Assembly (NCBI GenBank): GCA_910588225.1 | Contig: CAJUQT010000023.1 | Location: 1 to 30,028 of the forward strand | Length of the DNA stretch: 30,028 nt | Reading direction: 5' to 3' | From: an uncultured Acetatifactor sp. | Lineage (GTDB): Bacteria; Bacillota; Clostridia; Lachnospirales; Lachnospiraceae | Shown here: positions 23,684 through 30,028 of the stretch, one piece after another | How positions within the stretch are numbered: position 1 is the stretch's first letter | How the letters are laid out: each line of letters starts with the position of its first letter | Translations under genes and position numbers: made by a program | Notes under the pieces: generated by a model | Seen by the model: the letters and a program-made list of their open reading frames with translations, nothing else | The model's database searches: none | What the model was told of the DNA's origin: nothing

Positions 23684-24487
23684 ATGCAGAACGAGTACGA
23701 AATCAAAAAAGAGATTTGTGACATCGGTAAGAGAATCTACAACAGGAACATGGTGGCGGCAAACGACGGCAACATTTCCGTGAAGCTGAACGACAACGAA
23801 TTTCTCTGCACTCCTACAGGTGTGTCAAAGGGCTTCATGACCCCGGAATACATCTGCAAGGTAGATGCACAGGGCAATGTGATTCAGGCCAACGGCAATT
23901 TCAGGCCTTCGTCGGAAATCAAAATGCATATGAGAGTATACCAGGAGAGACCTGACGTGAGAAGCGTTGTACATGCACATCCTGTGTATGCCACCAGCTT
24001 TGCCATTGCAGGGATTCCTTTGACGCAGCCTATTATGCCGGAAGCGGTGATTGCGTTGGGCTGTGTGCCAATTGCAAAGTATGGAAGACCTTCCACCATG
24101 GAGATTCCTGATGCGGTTTCCGAATATGTACAGTATTTTGACGCCGTACTTTTGGAGAATCACGGTGCTTTGACCTATTCTGATTCTCTGCTGAGCGCAT
24201 ATTTGAAGATGGAGTCCGTGGAATTTTATGCACAGCTTCTGTACCAGTCCAGGATGCTGGGAGGTCCCAAGGAGTTTACACCTCAGCAGGTGGAGGACCT
24301 CTATGAGATCAGGAGACAGTTTGGTATGAAGGGACGTCATCCGGCCAATCTCTGCCCTAATGTGAAAGAGGGCAAGCCCAGCTGTCATACCTGCGGAGGC
24401 GGATGTGCCAGCAAGGAAAAGACACCTGTTTCTGCCGATATGGTGGCGGAGATTACGAAAAAGGTGCTGGAACAGCTGGGGAAATAA
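23684..24487 (+). CDS. Class II aldolase, L-fuculose/rhamnulose-1-phosphate type, with C-terminal encapsulation peptide
   Basis: The 267-residue protein has a class II (zinc) aldolase domain: NMVAANDGNISVKLNDNEFL, CTPTGVSKGFMTPEYICKVD, SSEIKMHMRVYQERPDVRSV, the metal ligands in VHAHPVYATSFA, and LENHGALTYSDSL. It would cleave a deoxyketose 1-phosphate to dihydroxyacetone phosphate and lactaldehyde, the source of 1,2-propanediol. After the domain comes a Cys-rich linker (SCHTCGGGCASKEK). A final amphipathic helix, VSADMVAEITKKVLEQLGK, has the form of an encapsulation peptide, which fits GRM5-type loci. AGGAGG seven bases before ATG 23684 fixes the start. The upstream frame from 23564 crosses the leader. 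Confidence 0.9.
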   Translation: MQNEYEIKKEICDIGKRIYNRNMVAANDGNISVKLNDNEFLCTPTGVSKGFMTPEYICKVDAQGNVIQANGNFRPSSEIKMHMRVYQERPDVRSVVHAHPVYATSFAIAGIPLTQPIMPEAVIALGCVPIAKYGRPSTMEIPDAVSEYVQYFDAVLLENHGALTYSDSLLSAYLKMESVEFYAQLLYQSRMLGGPKEFTPQQVEDLYEIRRQFGMKGRHPANLCPNVKEGKPSCHTCGGGCASKEKTPVSADMVAEITKKVLEQLGK

Positions 24488-24656
24488 ATTTTTCGGTGCT
24501 GAAAATTGGACAAGATAATTCCGTGCAGGCTGCGGCAAGCTGCAACAGGCCAAAGGGTACTGTTGGCCCGGTGACAGGCAGCAGAGCTTCCGGGAAGCTG
24601 CTGTGAGCAGGAAAGCATGCATGGAAAAGGGAATGCAGAAACAGACAGGAGAGCAT

Positions 24657-25166
24657 ATGGAGAGAAGCGAGATAGAGGCGATTGTCCATGAAGTCCTGCG
24701 CAGAACTATGAACAGGCAGGATACTGTTGTGCAGGGTACCATGCCGCTTGCTCTGGCCGTGAAGCTGATTGAGAAAATTGAAGCAAAAGCGGCGGAGTGG
24801 AATATGCGTGTTGTTACCGCTGTCTCGGACGCCTCCGGGAATCCTGTGGCGGTCCATTGTATGGACGGAGCCTATATAGGAAGCTTTGACGTGGCTTTGA
24901 ACAAAACATATACATCTATAGCGTTTCAGATGTCCACCGAGAAGTTGGGGACTTTAAGCCGGCCCGGAGAAAGCCTGTACGGCATCCAGTTTACCAACGG
25001 AGGACGAATCGTCATTTTCGGCGGAGGTGAACTCCTGCTGAGAAACGGGACGATTGTGGGAGCACTGGGCGTCAGCGGTGGGACCGCCCGGCAGGATACG
25101 GAGCTGGCGGTTTACGGGAAAGAGATCTTTGAGAGGATGGAACAGGAGGTGCAACAGTGCTTATAA
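24657..25166 (+). CDS. GlcG/HbpS (PduO C-terminal-like) protein with N-terminal encapsulation-like helix
   Basis: This 169-residue protein begins with MERSEIEAIVHEVLRRTM, an amphipathic helix of the encapsulation type. A GlcG/HbpS/PduO-C domain follows: LALAVKLIEKIEAKAAEWNM, VVTAVSDASGNPVAVHCMDG, AYIGSFDVALNKTYTSIAFQ and IVIFGGGELLLRNGTIVGAL with GVSGGTARQD. The domain is common in microcompartment operons. Its role is unsettled and heme or corrinoid binding has been shown in some members. ATG 24657 with AGGAG five bases upstream is preferred over the earlier GTG at 24603. The end overlaps the aldehyde dehydrogenase start by 10 nt. The 24488-24656 spacer holds no other gene. Confidence 0.82.
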   Translation: MERSEIEAIVHEVLRRTMNRQDTVVQGTMPLALAVKLIEKIEAKAAEWNMRVVTAVSDASGNPVAVHCMDGAYIGSFDVALNKTYTSIAFQMSTEKLGTLSRPGESLYGIQFTNGGRIVIFGGGELLLRNGTIVGALGVSGGTARQDTELAVYGKEIFERMEQEVQQCL

Positions 25167-26545
25167 ATGAGAGCCTGGTACAGAACATTGTACAGGAAGT
25201 GGTGGCAAAAATGCAGATTGCGGAAGCGCCGGGCGGAAAGCATGGTGTTTTTACTGATATGAACGACGCTATTGCGGCTGCAAAAGCAGCCCAGGCAATT
25301 ATTCGCAGAATGTCCCTGGACCAGAGGGAGCAGATTATCAGCAATATTCGCAGGAAGACCCATGAAAATGCGGAAATAATCGCCAGGATGGGCGTAAACG
25401 AGACAGGAATGGGCAATGTGGGACATAAGATATTAAAACATAAGCTGGTGGCGGACAAGACGCCGGGCACAGAGGATTTGAAAACCACCGCATGGTCCGG
25501 TGACAGAGGTCTCACACTGATTGAGATGGGACCTTTCGGAGTCATTGGTGCTATTACACCCTGTACCAATCCCAGCGAGACCGTAATCTGTAATTCCATC
25601 GGAATGATTGCAGCAGGGAATACAGTGGTATTCAATCCCCATCCTCAGGCGATTAAGACATCCATTTTCGCCTTGAATTTGATTAACGAGGCGTCTCTGG
25701 AAGCAGGCGGGCCGGACAATGTGGCCTGTACCGTGGAAAAGCCTACTTTGGAGACCAGCGGAATTATGATGAAGCATAAAGATATTCCTCTGCTTGTGGC
25801 TACCGGAGGTCCCGGGGTGGTGACGGCGGTGCTTTCTTCCGGCAAGAGAGGTATCGGCGCAGGCGCGGGAAATCCTCCGGCAGTGGTGGACGAGACGGCG
25901 GACATCAGAAAGGCGGCAGAAGATATCGTAAACGGCTGCACCTTTGACAACAATCTTCCCTGTATTGCAGAGAAGGAGATTGTGGCAGTGGAATCCATTG
26001 CGGATGAGTTGATGCATTACATGATATCCGAACAGGGCTGCTACCTGATTTCGAAGGAAGAGCAGGACCGACTGACAGCCACCGTGCTCACACCCAAAGG
26101 ACTGAACCGCAAGTGTGTGGGCCGGGACGCGAAAACGCTGCTGGGTATGATAGGAGTGACGGTGCCTGACAATATCCGCTGCATTGTCTTTGAGGGAGAA
26201 AAGGAGCATCCGCTGATTGCAGAGGAGCTGATGATGCCCATTCTGGGGATGGTTCGGGCAAAGGACATTGATGATGCCATTGAGAAAGCAGTGTGGCTGG
26301 AGCATGGCAATCGCCATTCCGCACATATTCATTCCAAGAATGTAGATAATATCACAAAATATGCAAGAGAGATTGACACGGCAATTCTGGTGAAAAACGC
26401 ACCCTCTTATGCGGCGCTGGGCTTTGGAGGAGAAGGGTATTGTACATTTACCATTGCCAGCCGGACCGGAGAGGGACTGACCAGCACAAAGTCCTTCACC
26501 AAGAGCAGACGCTGTGTTATGTCAGACAGCCTGTGTATTCGGTAA
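25157..26545 (+). CDS. pduP: CoA-acylating propionaldehyde dehydrogenase, PduP type
   Basis: A 462-residue enzyme of the PduP/EutE class, converting propanal + CoA + NAD+ to propionyl-CoA. The N-terminal 20 residues (LINESLVQNIVQEVVAKMQ) form an encapsulation-peptide helix. Then come RMSLDQREQIISNIRRKTHE, GPFGVIGAITPCTNPSETVI, NTVVFNPHPQA, LLVATGGPGVVTAVLSSGKR, GAGAGNPPAVVDETADI, the catalytic cysteine C269 in FDNNLPCIAEKE, and GRHSAHIHSKN-like GNRHSAHIHSKNVDNITKYA near the C-terminus. The start is a GTG, supported by AGGAGGT six bases upstream and by the overlap with the preceding gene. No ATG in frame comes before the targeting helix. Confidence 0.92.
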   Translation: MLINESLVQNIVQEVVAKMQIAEAPGGKHGVFTDMNDAIAAAKAAQAIIRRMSLDQREQIISNIRRKTHENAEIIARMGVNETGMGNVGHKILKHKLVADKTPGTEDLKTTAWSGDRGLTLIEMGPFGVIGAITPCTNPSETVICNSIGMIAAGNTVVFNPHPQAIKTSIFALNLINEASLEAGGPDNVACTVEKPTLETSGIMMKHKDIPLLVATGGPGVVTAVLSSGKRGIGAGAGNPPAVVDETADIRKAAEDIVNGCTFDNNLPCIAEKEIVAVESIADELMHYMISEQGCYLISKEEQDRLTATVLTPKGLNRKCVGRDAKTLLGMIGVTVPDNIRCIVFEGEKEHPLIAEELMMPILGMVRAKDIDDAIEKAVWLEHGNRHSAHIHSKNVDNITKYAREIDTAILVKNAPSYAALGFGGEGYCTFTIASRTGEGLTSTKSFTKSRRCVMSDSLCIR

Positions 26546-26593
26546 AACGGAGGTGTTCTTTTCGAAACAATCTGAAAAGAAACGGAAAGGAAC

Positions 26594-27061
26594 ATGCCTA
26601 TGGAGAACTGTATGGTCTGCGAAAGAATTGACTGGATTAAGGAGGGGAAGAACCCATACTTTGTCAGGGAATTGCATACGGGATATGTGGTCATTGGTGA
26701 CCACCAGAGGATTAAGGGATATACCGTATTTATTTGCAGGGAGCACGCGACGGAGCTGCATTTTTTGGAACCTTCCTTCAGAGATGAGTTCCTGCATGAG
26801 ATGGCGGTTGTGGCGGAGGCTGTTTATAAGGCTTTCAAGCCAGATAAACTGAATTATGAGCTTCTGGGTGCGGGAGGCGGCGTCCATATGCACTGGCATC
26901 TGTTTCCCAGGAGAGAAGGGGATGTGCCTGCAAGAGGACCTGTCTGGCAGTTAGGGCAGGAATTGGTGGCGGAGGAATATCTGCCTTCTCCGGAGGAGCT
27001 AAATGACTTAAAGGCGCGGCTGAATGCAGAACTGGATAAAATCCTGGATAGTGTACAATAG
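26594..27061 (+). CDS. HIT-family nucleotide hydrolase
   Basis: The 155-residue protein carries the histidine triad in GGGVHMHWHLFPRREGD (H-x-H-x-H) and typical upstream segments: CMVCERIDWIKEGKNPYFVR, TGYVVIGDHQRIKGYTVFIC and HFLEPSFRDEFLHEMAVVAE. HIT proteins cleave nucleoside monophosphate bonds, such as in AMP-amidates or dinucleoside polyphosphates. The CxxC near the start may bind zinc, as in some relatives. AAAGGAA precedes ATG 26594. It sits between the aldehyde dehydrogenase and alcohol dehydrogenase genes in the same direction, so it appears to belong to the operon. Its role in a microcompartment is not obvious. No encapsulation-type helix is clear. Confidence 0.85.
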   Translation: MPMENCMVCERIDWIKEGKNPYFVRELHTGYVVIGDHQRIKGYTVFICREHATELHFLEPSFRDEFLHEMAVVAEAVYKAFKPDKLNYELLGAGGGVHMHWHLFPRREGDVPARGPVWQLGQELVAEEYLPSPEELNDLKARLNAELDKILDSVQ

Positions 27062-27117
27062 CAGTCAGCCGACAGCAGTGCGGAAGGCAGAAGCAACAAA
27101 CAGAGAGGAGAATAAAA

Positions 27118-28341
27118 ATGGCGGATACGGCACAGATAGAAGAGATTGTGAAACAGGTGCTGGCCAGTATGTCCGGTGTGGTAAGCCACGGTTCCGGAGA
27201 AAACAGCGGAGCAGCCGGTGGAGTAAAAGGCAGTATACCAAAGACAGCACATGTGGCGATGCTTACAGCTCTGGAACACTTTGACGTAAAGGAATTTCCC
27301 ATGCCGGAAGTGGGTGACGAAGACATTCTGGTAAAGGTGGAGGGCTGCGGCATCTGCGGCACGGATGCCCATGAATTCAAGAGAGATCCCTTCGGGCTGA
27401 TTCCTGTGGCTCTTGGACACGAGGGTACCGGAGAAATCGTGAAGATGGGGAAAAACGTGAAGAAGGACAGCGCCGGCAAGGATCTGAAAATCGGAGACAA
27501 GGTGGTTACCTGTATGATTTTCAAGGATAATCCGGATATCACCATGTTCGATCTGAACAGACAGAATGTGGGAGGCGCCGATGTGTACGGTCTCCTTCCC
27601 GACGACGATATTCATCTGAACGGATGGTTTTCCGATTATATTCTGATTCGAAAGGGTTCCACCGTATTCAATGTCAGTGACCTTGATCTGTACTCCAGAG
27701 TGCTGATTGAGCCCTGCGCAGTGTTGATTCACGCGGTGGAACGGGCAAAGAGCACAGGAATTCTTCGTTTCAACAGCAACGTGGTGGTACAGGGATGCGG
27801 CCCAATTGGCTTGATTTGTATCGCAATTTTGCGTACAATGGGTATCAACAGAATTGTGGCGGTGGACGGGGAGCAGAAACGTCTGGATTTTGCGAAGGAG
27901 CTGGGCGCTTCCGATTCCGTGAATTTCAAAGAGCATAAAGGGATTGAGGCTCTGACGGCGGCAGTACAGGAGAAATGCCAGGGACATCTGGCGGATTTCG
28001 CATTCCAGTGTACCGGTTCCCCTGCAGGGCATTCCAACATTTACAAATTTATCCGCAACGGAGGCGGACTATGCGAGCTGGGATTCTTTATCAACGGCGG
28101 AGATGCTACTATCAACCCGCACTTTGATATCTGTTCCAAGGAAATTACCACCGTGGGAAGTTGGGTGTATACTCTGCGGGATTATGCCACTACTTTTGAG
28201 TTCCTGAAAAGCGCGAAGCGAATCGGCCTTCCCATAGATAAACTGATCACCCATACCTACCCGCTGGAGGAGATCAACGAGGCGATGAAGACGAATCTGG
28301 CAATGCAGGGGTTGAAAATTGCTATTATAAACAAGCAGTAA
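27118..28341 (+). CDS. Zinc-dependent alcohol dehydrogenase (MDR family) with N-terminal encapsulation peptide
   Basis: Residues 2-20, ADTAQIEEIVKQVLASMSG, form an encapsulation-type helix. A Gly/Ser-rich linker to about residue 40 separates it from the enzyme. The catalytic domain has GCGICGTDAHEF (C77/C80 region), GHEGTGEIV (H101, E102) and LIEPCAVLIHAVERA. The cofactor domain has VVQGCGPIGLICIAI and an acidic residue after the second strand (AVDGEQKR), favouring NAD(H). The usual four-cysteine structural zinc loop is missing. It probably reduces propanal to propanol, regenerating NAD+ inside the compartment, or interconverts lactaldehyde and propanediol. Many Pdu systems use an iron-type PduQ instead. 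GAGGAG precedes ATG 27118. Length 407 residues, longer than free enzymes because of the tag. Confidence 0.9.
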   Translation: MADTAQIEEIVKQVLASMSGVVSHGSGENSGAAGGVKGSIPKTAHVAMLTALEHFDVKEFPMPEVGDEDILVKVEGCGICGTDAHEFKRDPFGLIPVALGHEGTGEIVKMGKNVKKDSAGKDLKIGDKVVTCMIFKDNPDITMFDLNRQNVGGADVYGLLPDDDIHLNGWFSDYILIRKGSTVFNVSDLDLYSRVLIEPCAVLIHAVERAKSTGILRFNSNVVVQGCGPIGLICIAILRTMGINRIVAVDGEQKRLDFAKELGASDSVNFKEHKGIEALTAAVQEKCQGHLADFAFQCTGSPAGHSNIYKFIRNGGGLCELGFFINGGDATINPHFDICSKEITTVGSWVYTLRDYATTFEFLKSAKRIGLPIDKLITHTYPLEEINEAMKTNLAMQGLKIAIINKQ

Positions 28342-28607
28342 AGCGTTTACTGTCTGCCCGGGACTACAGCTGATGAAGCAGGAATGCGGCAGGAAGATGA
28401 TGAAAAGCGGCCTCAGGACAATGGCTGGCGTTTCTCATGACGACAGGCGGAAATTTCAAGGGATTACATCCGGAATCTGGTGAGGCATCATGTGAAAAAT
28501 TCACATGACAATATCTGGAAATGCCAGAGGAGGGTATTCCAAAATTCGAAATAATGTGACGCTAAAATAGAAGTGAGAAAGCAGGGAAGAAACGGAAGGA
28601 GAGGTCC
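28342..28607. other. Spacer before the shell genes, with one short hairpin
   Basis: No gene is seen in these 266 bases. CATGTGAA at 28489-28496 and TTCACATG at 28500-28507 form an 8-bp perfect stem with a 3-base loop, without a T run. GGAGAGG at 28599-28605 is the ribosome binding site of the next gene. I could not find a convincing promoter. Confidence 0.5.
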
Positions 28608-29030
28608 ATGGAAAAAGAAAAGGAAGTTTCTCCAAAGGATAAGCTTTCTGTGGAAGAAACAAAAAACGCGGAAGAAAAAAGGACTCGGGATGGATTCCGG
28701 GAAGAAAAGAAATCCGTGGAGGAAGCGGTAGGACTTCTGGAGGTATACGGACTGACCTGCGCGTTCCTGGCGGCAGATGCGGGATGTAAGGCAGCAGATG
28801 TCAGACTGGAGACCTTTGACAAAAACAAACCGGCAAACGCAGATTCATTGCCGGTCCCCTTATTGGTGACAGTGAAGTTCCGGGGAAGCGTGGCGGCGGT
28901 GGAAGCTGCCATGGAAGCCGGAGAGGCCATGGCGAAATCTCTGACAGGTGTGGTGCAGCGGCACATTATTGCCAGACCTGCCAAAGATACGGAGAAAATG
29001 TTGAAACTGAGTGCTTTTGACAAAAATTAA
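28608..29030 (+). CDS. BMC-H shell protein with charged N-terminal extension
   Basis: Of 140 residues, about 40-130 are a standard BMC domain: EAVGLLEVYGLTCAFLAADA, GCKAADVRLETFDKNK, VPLLVTVKFRGSVAAVEAAM, EAGEAMAKSLTGVVQRHIIA and RPAKDTEKML. Residues 1-40 are extremely charged (EKEKEVSPKDKLSVEETKNA and on), with no hydrophobic core, and are probably disordered or coiled. The pore region carries a longer insert than in PduA (FDKNKPANADSLPVP). It is the first of three BMC-H genes. A 7-bp hairpin (29039-29055) follows it in the spacer. Confidence 0.88.
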   Translation: MEKEKEVSPKDKLSVEETKNAEEKRTRDGFREEKKSVEEAVGLLEVYGLTCAFLAADAGCKAADVRLETFDKNKPANADSLPVPLLVTVKFRGSVAAVEAAMEAGEAMAKSLTGVVQRHIIARPAKDTEKMLKLSAFDKN

Positions 29031-29108
29031 AATTTCAGACAGGTCAAAGACCTGTTACAAAATCCAAACAAAGTGACAGATATTTACGGAGAATGAAAGG
29101 AGAATATT

Positions 29109-29384
29109 ATGGCACAGGAAGCATTGGGAATGGTAGAGACAAGAGGTTTGACGGCTGCAATCGAGGCCGCGGACGCAATGACCAAATCGGCGGAGGTAAC
29201 TTTGGTGGGTACGGAGAAAATCGGTTCCGGACTGGTAACAGTCATGGTGCGCGGAGACGTGGGAGCTGTGAAGGCCTCTGTGGAAAGCGGTTCCGCAGCA
29301 GCCAGCAGGCTGGGTGAACTGGTGGCTGCTCATGTAATTCCCAGACCTCATTCAGATGTGGAGAAGATTCTGCCGAAGATTTAA
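29109..29384 (+). CDS. pduA: BMC-H shell protein, PduA/PduJ type
   Basis: The 91-residue protein is a canonical BMC hexamer subunit: EALGMVETRGLTAAIEAADA, MTKSAEVTLVGTEKIGSGLV with the GSG pore loop, TVMVRGDVGAVKASVESGSA and HVIPRPHSDVEKILPKI. The GSG pore is the form found in PduA, where it passes propanediol. AAAGGAG at 29097-29103 lies just upstream of ATG 29109. It is very likely the major shell facet protein of this compartment. Confidence 0.95.
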   Translation: MAQEALGMVETRGLTAAIEAADAMTKSAEVTLVGTEKIGSGLVTVMVRGDVGAVKASVESGSAAASRLGELVAAHVIPRPHSDVEKILPKI

Positions 29385-29438
29385 CCAGGTTGTTCGACTC
29401 TATATGAAACAGGAGAACACAGGTAAAGGAGCCGGTCA

Positions 29439-29777
29439 ATGGGCAATACATCATTAGGCTTTATCGAAATCTCAGGCGTGGTTGCCGCGGTGGACGCACT
29501 GGACATCATGTGCAAAACATCCGGCGTGGAGCTGGCTACCTGGGAGAGAAAACTGGGCGGAAGGCTCGTCACCATTGTGGTAAAAGGGGATGTGGCATCC
29601 GTGACAGAGGCAGTGGAGACAGCCGTGCAAAAGGCGATTAAAAAGCCGGCGGCAAGCGGTATCATTGCCAATCCCCACGAGGAAATTCTGCGGCTGGTGG
29701 AGCTGAGCGCCAGCAGATTCATGAATAAAGCGGCGGTAGGCGGTGCCCTTGACGCAAGGGCAATTCAGGAAGTGTAG
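29439..29777 (+). CDS. BMC-H shell protein with C-terminal extension
   Basis: A 112-residue BMC-H protein: SLGFIEISGVVAAVDALDIM, CKTSGVELATWERKLGGRLV (a GGR pore loop in place of GSG), TIVVKGDVASVTEAVETAVQ and GIIANPHEEILRLVELSASR. It continues for about 18 residues past the usual end (FMNKAAVGGALDARAIQEV). AAAGGAG upstream of ATG 29439 supports the start. The arginine at the pore should change its selectivity compared with the PduA-type neighbour. Its stop codon TAG shares its last base with the first base of the structured repeat array. Confidence 0.9.
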   Translation: MGNTSLGFIEISGVVAAVDALDIMCKTSGVELATWERKLGGRLVTIVVKGDVASVTEAVETAVQKAIKKPAASGIIANPHEEILRLVELSASRFMNKAAVGGALDARAIQEV

Positions 29778-30028
29778 GAACTAAAAATCAGTAATTATCA
29801 GAACGACACTCAGAACAATTTACGTCGGCAGACCGACGGAAATTGTTCTGGGGAAAAAGTGTTGGAGGATAATTACGGAACTAAAAATCAGTAACCGCCC
29901 GAATGACGCCCCGGGAAATTATCTGAGGATCAAACGGCAGATAATTTCCCGCGAGAAGGGCGTTGGAGGAAGGTTACGGAACTAAAAATCAGTAACCGCC
30001 CGAATGACGCCCCGGGAAATTATCTGAG
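29777..30028 (+). repeat. Tandem array of about 100-nt structured repeats with conserved linker
   Basis: The linker GGAACTAAAAATCAGTAA occurs at 29777, 29877 and 29978 (periods 100 and 101), and the third unit is cut by the window end. Each of the two full units folds the same way. An outer stem is GTAATTATC/GATAATTAC in unit 1 and GTAACC/GGTTAC in unit 2. An internal loop has GAAYG facing TGGAG. The middle stem is ACACT/AGTGT or ACGCCC/GGGCGT. A long apical stem is CAGAACAATTT/AAATTGTTCTG or CGGGAAATTATCTG/CAGATAATTTCCCG. Stem sequences differ while pairing is kept, so structure is conserved. The periods are not multiples of three and all frames hold stops, so the repeats are not coding. Confidence 0.85.

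Noticed and set aside
25433..26332. Minus-strand open frame of 299 codons opposite the aldehyde dehydrogenase
   Set aside because: It is a His- and Cys-rich shadow frame with no domain. The plus-strand gene is certain.
28489..28507. Intrinsic terminator before the shell genes
   Set aside because: The 8-bp stem is AT-rich and no T run follows, so termination is unlikely. I list it only as a hairpin within the spacer.
29777..30028. CRISPR array
   Set aside because: The repeat period is about 100 bases, the intervening sequences are self-complementary rather than unrelated spacers, and units 2 and 3 are identical where visible.

Overview
The window looks like a chromosomal segment of a gut-type Lachnospiraceae (Clostridia). 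The reasons are the AGGAGG-type ribosome binding sites, the moderate GC content, the lic-type phosphocholine genes, several gene families I associate with that group (TnpB-like, AAA-ATPase/PD-(D/E)XK and Rpn-like fragments), and a glycyl-radical-enzyme microcompartment locus of the fucose/rhamnose type (GRM5-like). No species can be named from sequence alone. Every substantial gene is on the plus strand. The one minus-strand gene I accept is a 51-codon ORF inside a small inverted-repeat element.

Region 1 (1-8651) is a cell-surface glycan cluster. It opens with recombination debris: a TnpB-like N-terminal piece fused in frame to an internal piece of a CDP-glycerol glycerophosphotransferase-like gene, which is joined to the 3' two thirds of a family-2 glycosyltransferase. 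Next come a soluble sulfatase/phosphotransferase-fold protein, a GT2 enzyme, a DXD-sugar glycosyltransferase, another GT2 enzyme and a pentulose-phosphate 3-epimerase-like protein. Five consecutive proteins carry a similar Rossmann-like module at one end.

Region 2 (8737-13255) is a phosphocholine-type activation cassette: a winged-helix + LicC + LicA fusion, a stand-alone LicC, a stand-alone LicA and a LicB-like permease. No LicD transferase is present. Region 3 (13256-16310) holds an AAA-ATPase pseudogene and an Rpn-like nuclease pseudogene, followed by an apparently intact IspD/TarI-type cytidylyltransferase. Two related long hairpins lie in this region.

Region 4 (16512-30028) is the microcompartment locus. 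A consensus promoter and a 240-nt leader precede the B12-independent 1,2-propanediol dehydratase. Its active-site residues fall at H166, H283, C438, E440 and G825. A GNAT acetyltransferase, a nucleoside phosphorylase, the radical-SAM activase and a MITE-like element follow. Then come a PduU/EutS shell protein, a PduV/EutP GTPase, a fuculose-phosphate-type aldolase, a GlcG/PduO-C-like protein, a PduP-type aldehyde dehydrogenase, a HIT protein, a zinc alcohol dehydrogenase and three BMC-H shell genes. The inferred route is deoxyhexose phosphate to lactaldehyde, then (after reduction) 1,2-propanediol to propanal, then propionyl-CoA and propanol. Four cargo proteins carry matching amphipathic encapsulation-peptide-like helices.

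The most unusual signal is a tandem array of about 100-nt structured repeats starting at the stop codon of the last shell gene (29777 to the window end). The helices are kept while their sequences change between units. A diverged single copy forms nearly the whole 5' leader of the aldolase gene (23600-23673), behind its own promoter. I do not recognise this element.
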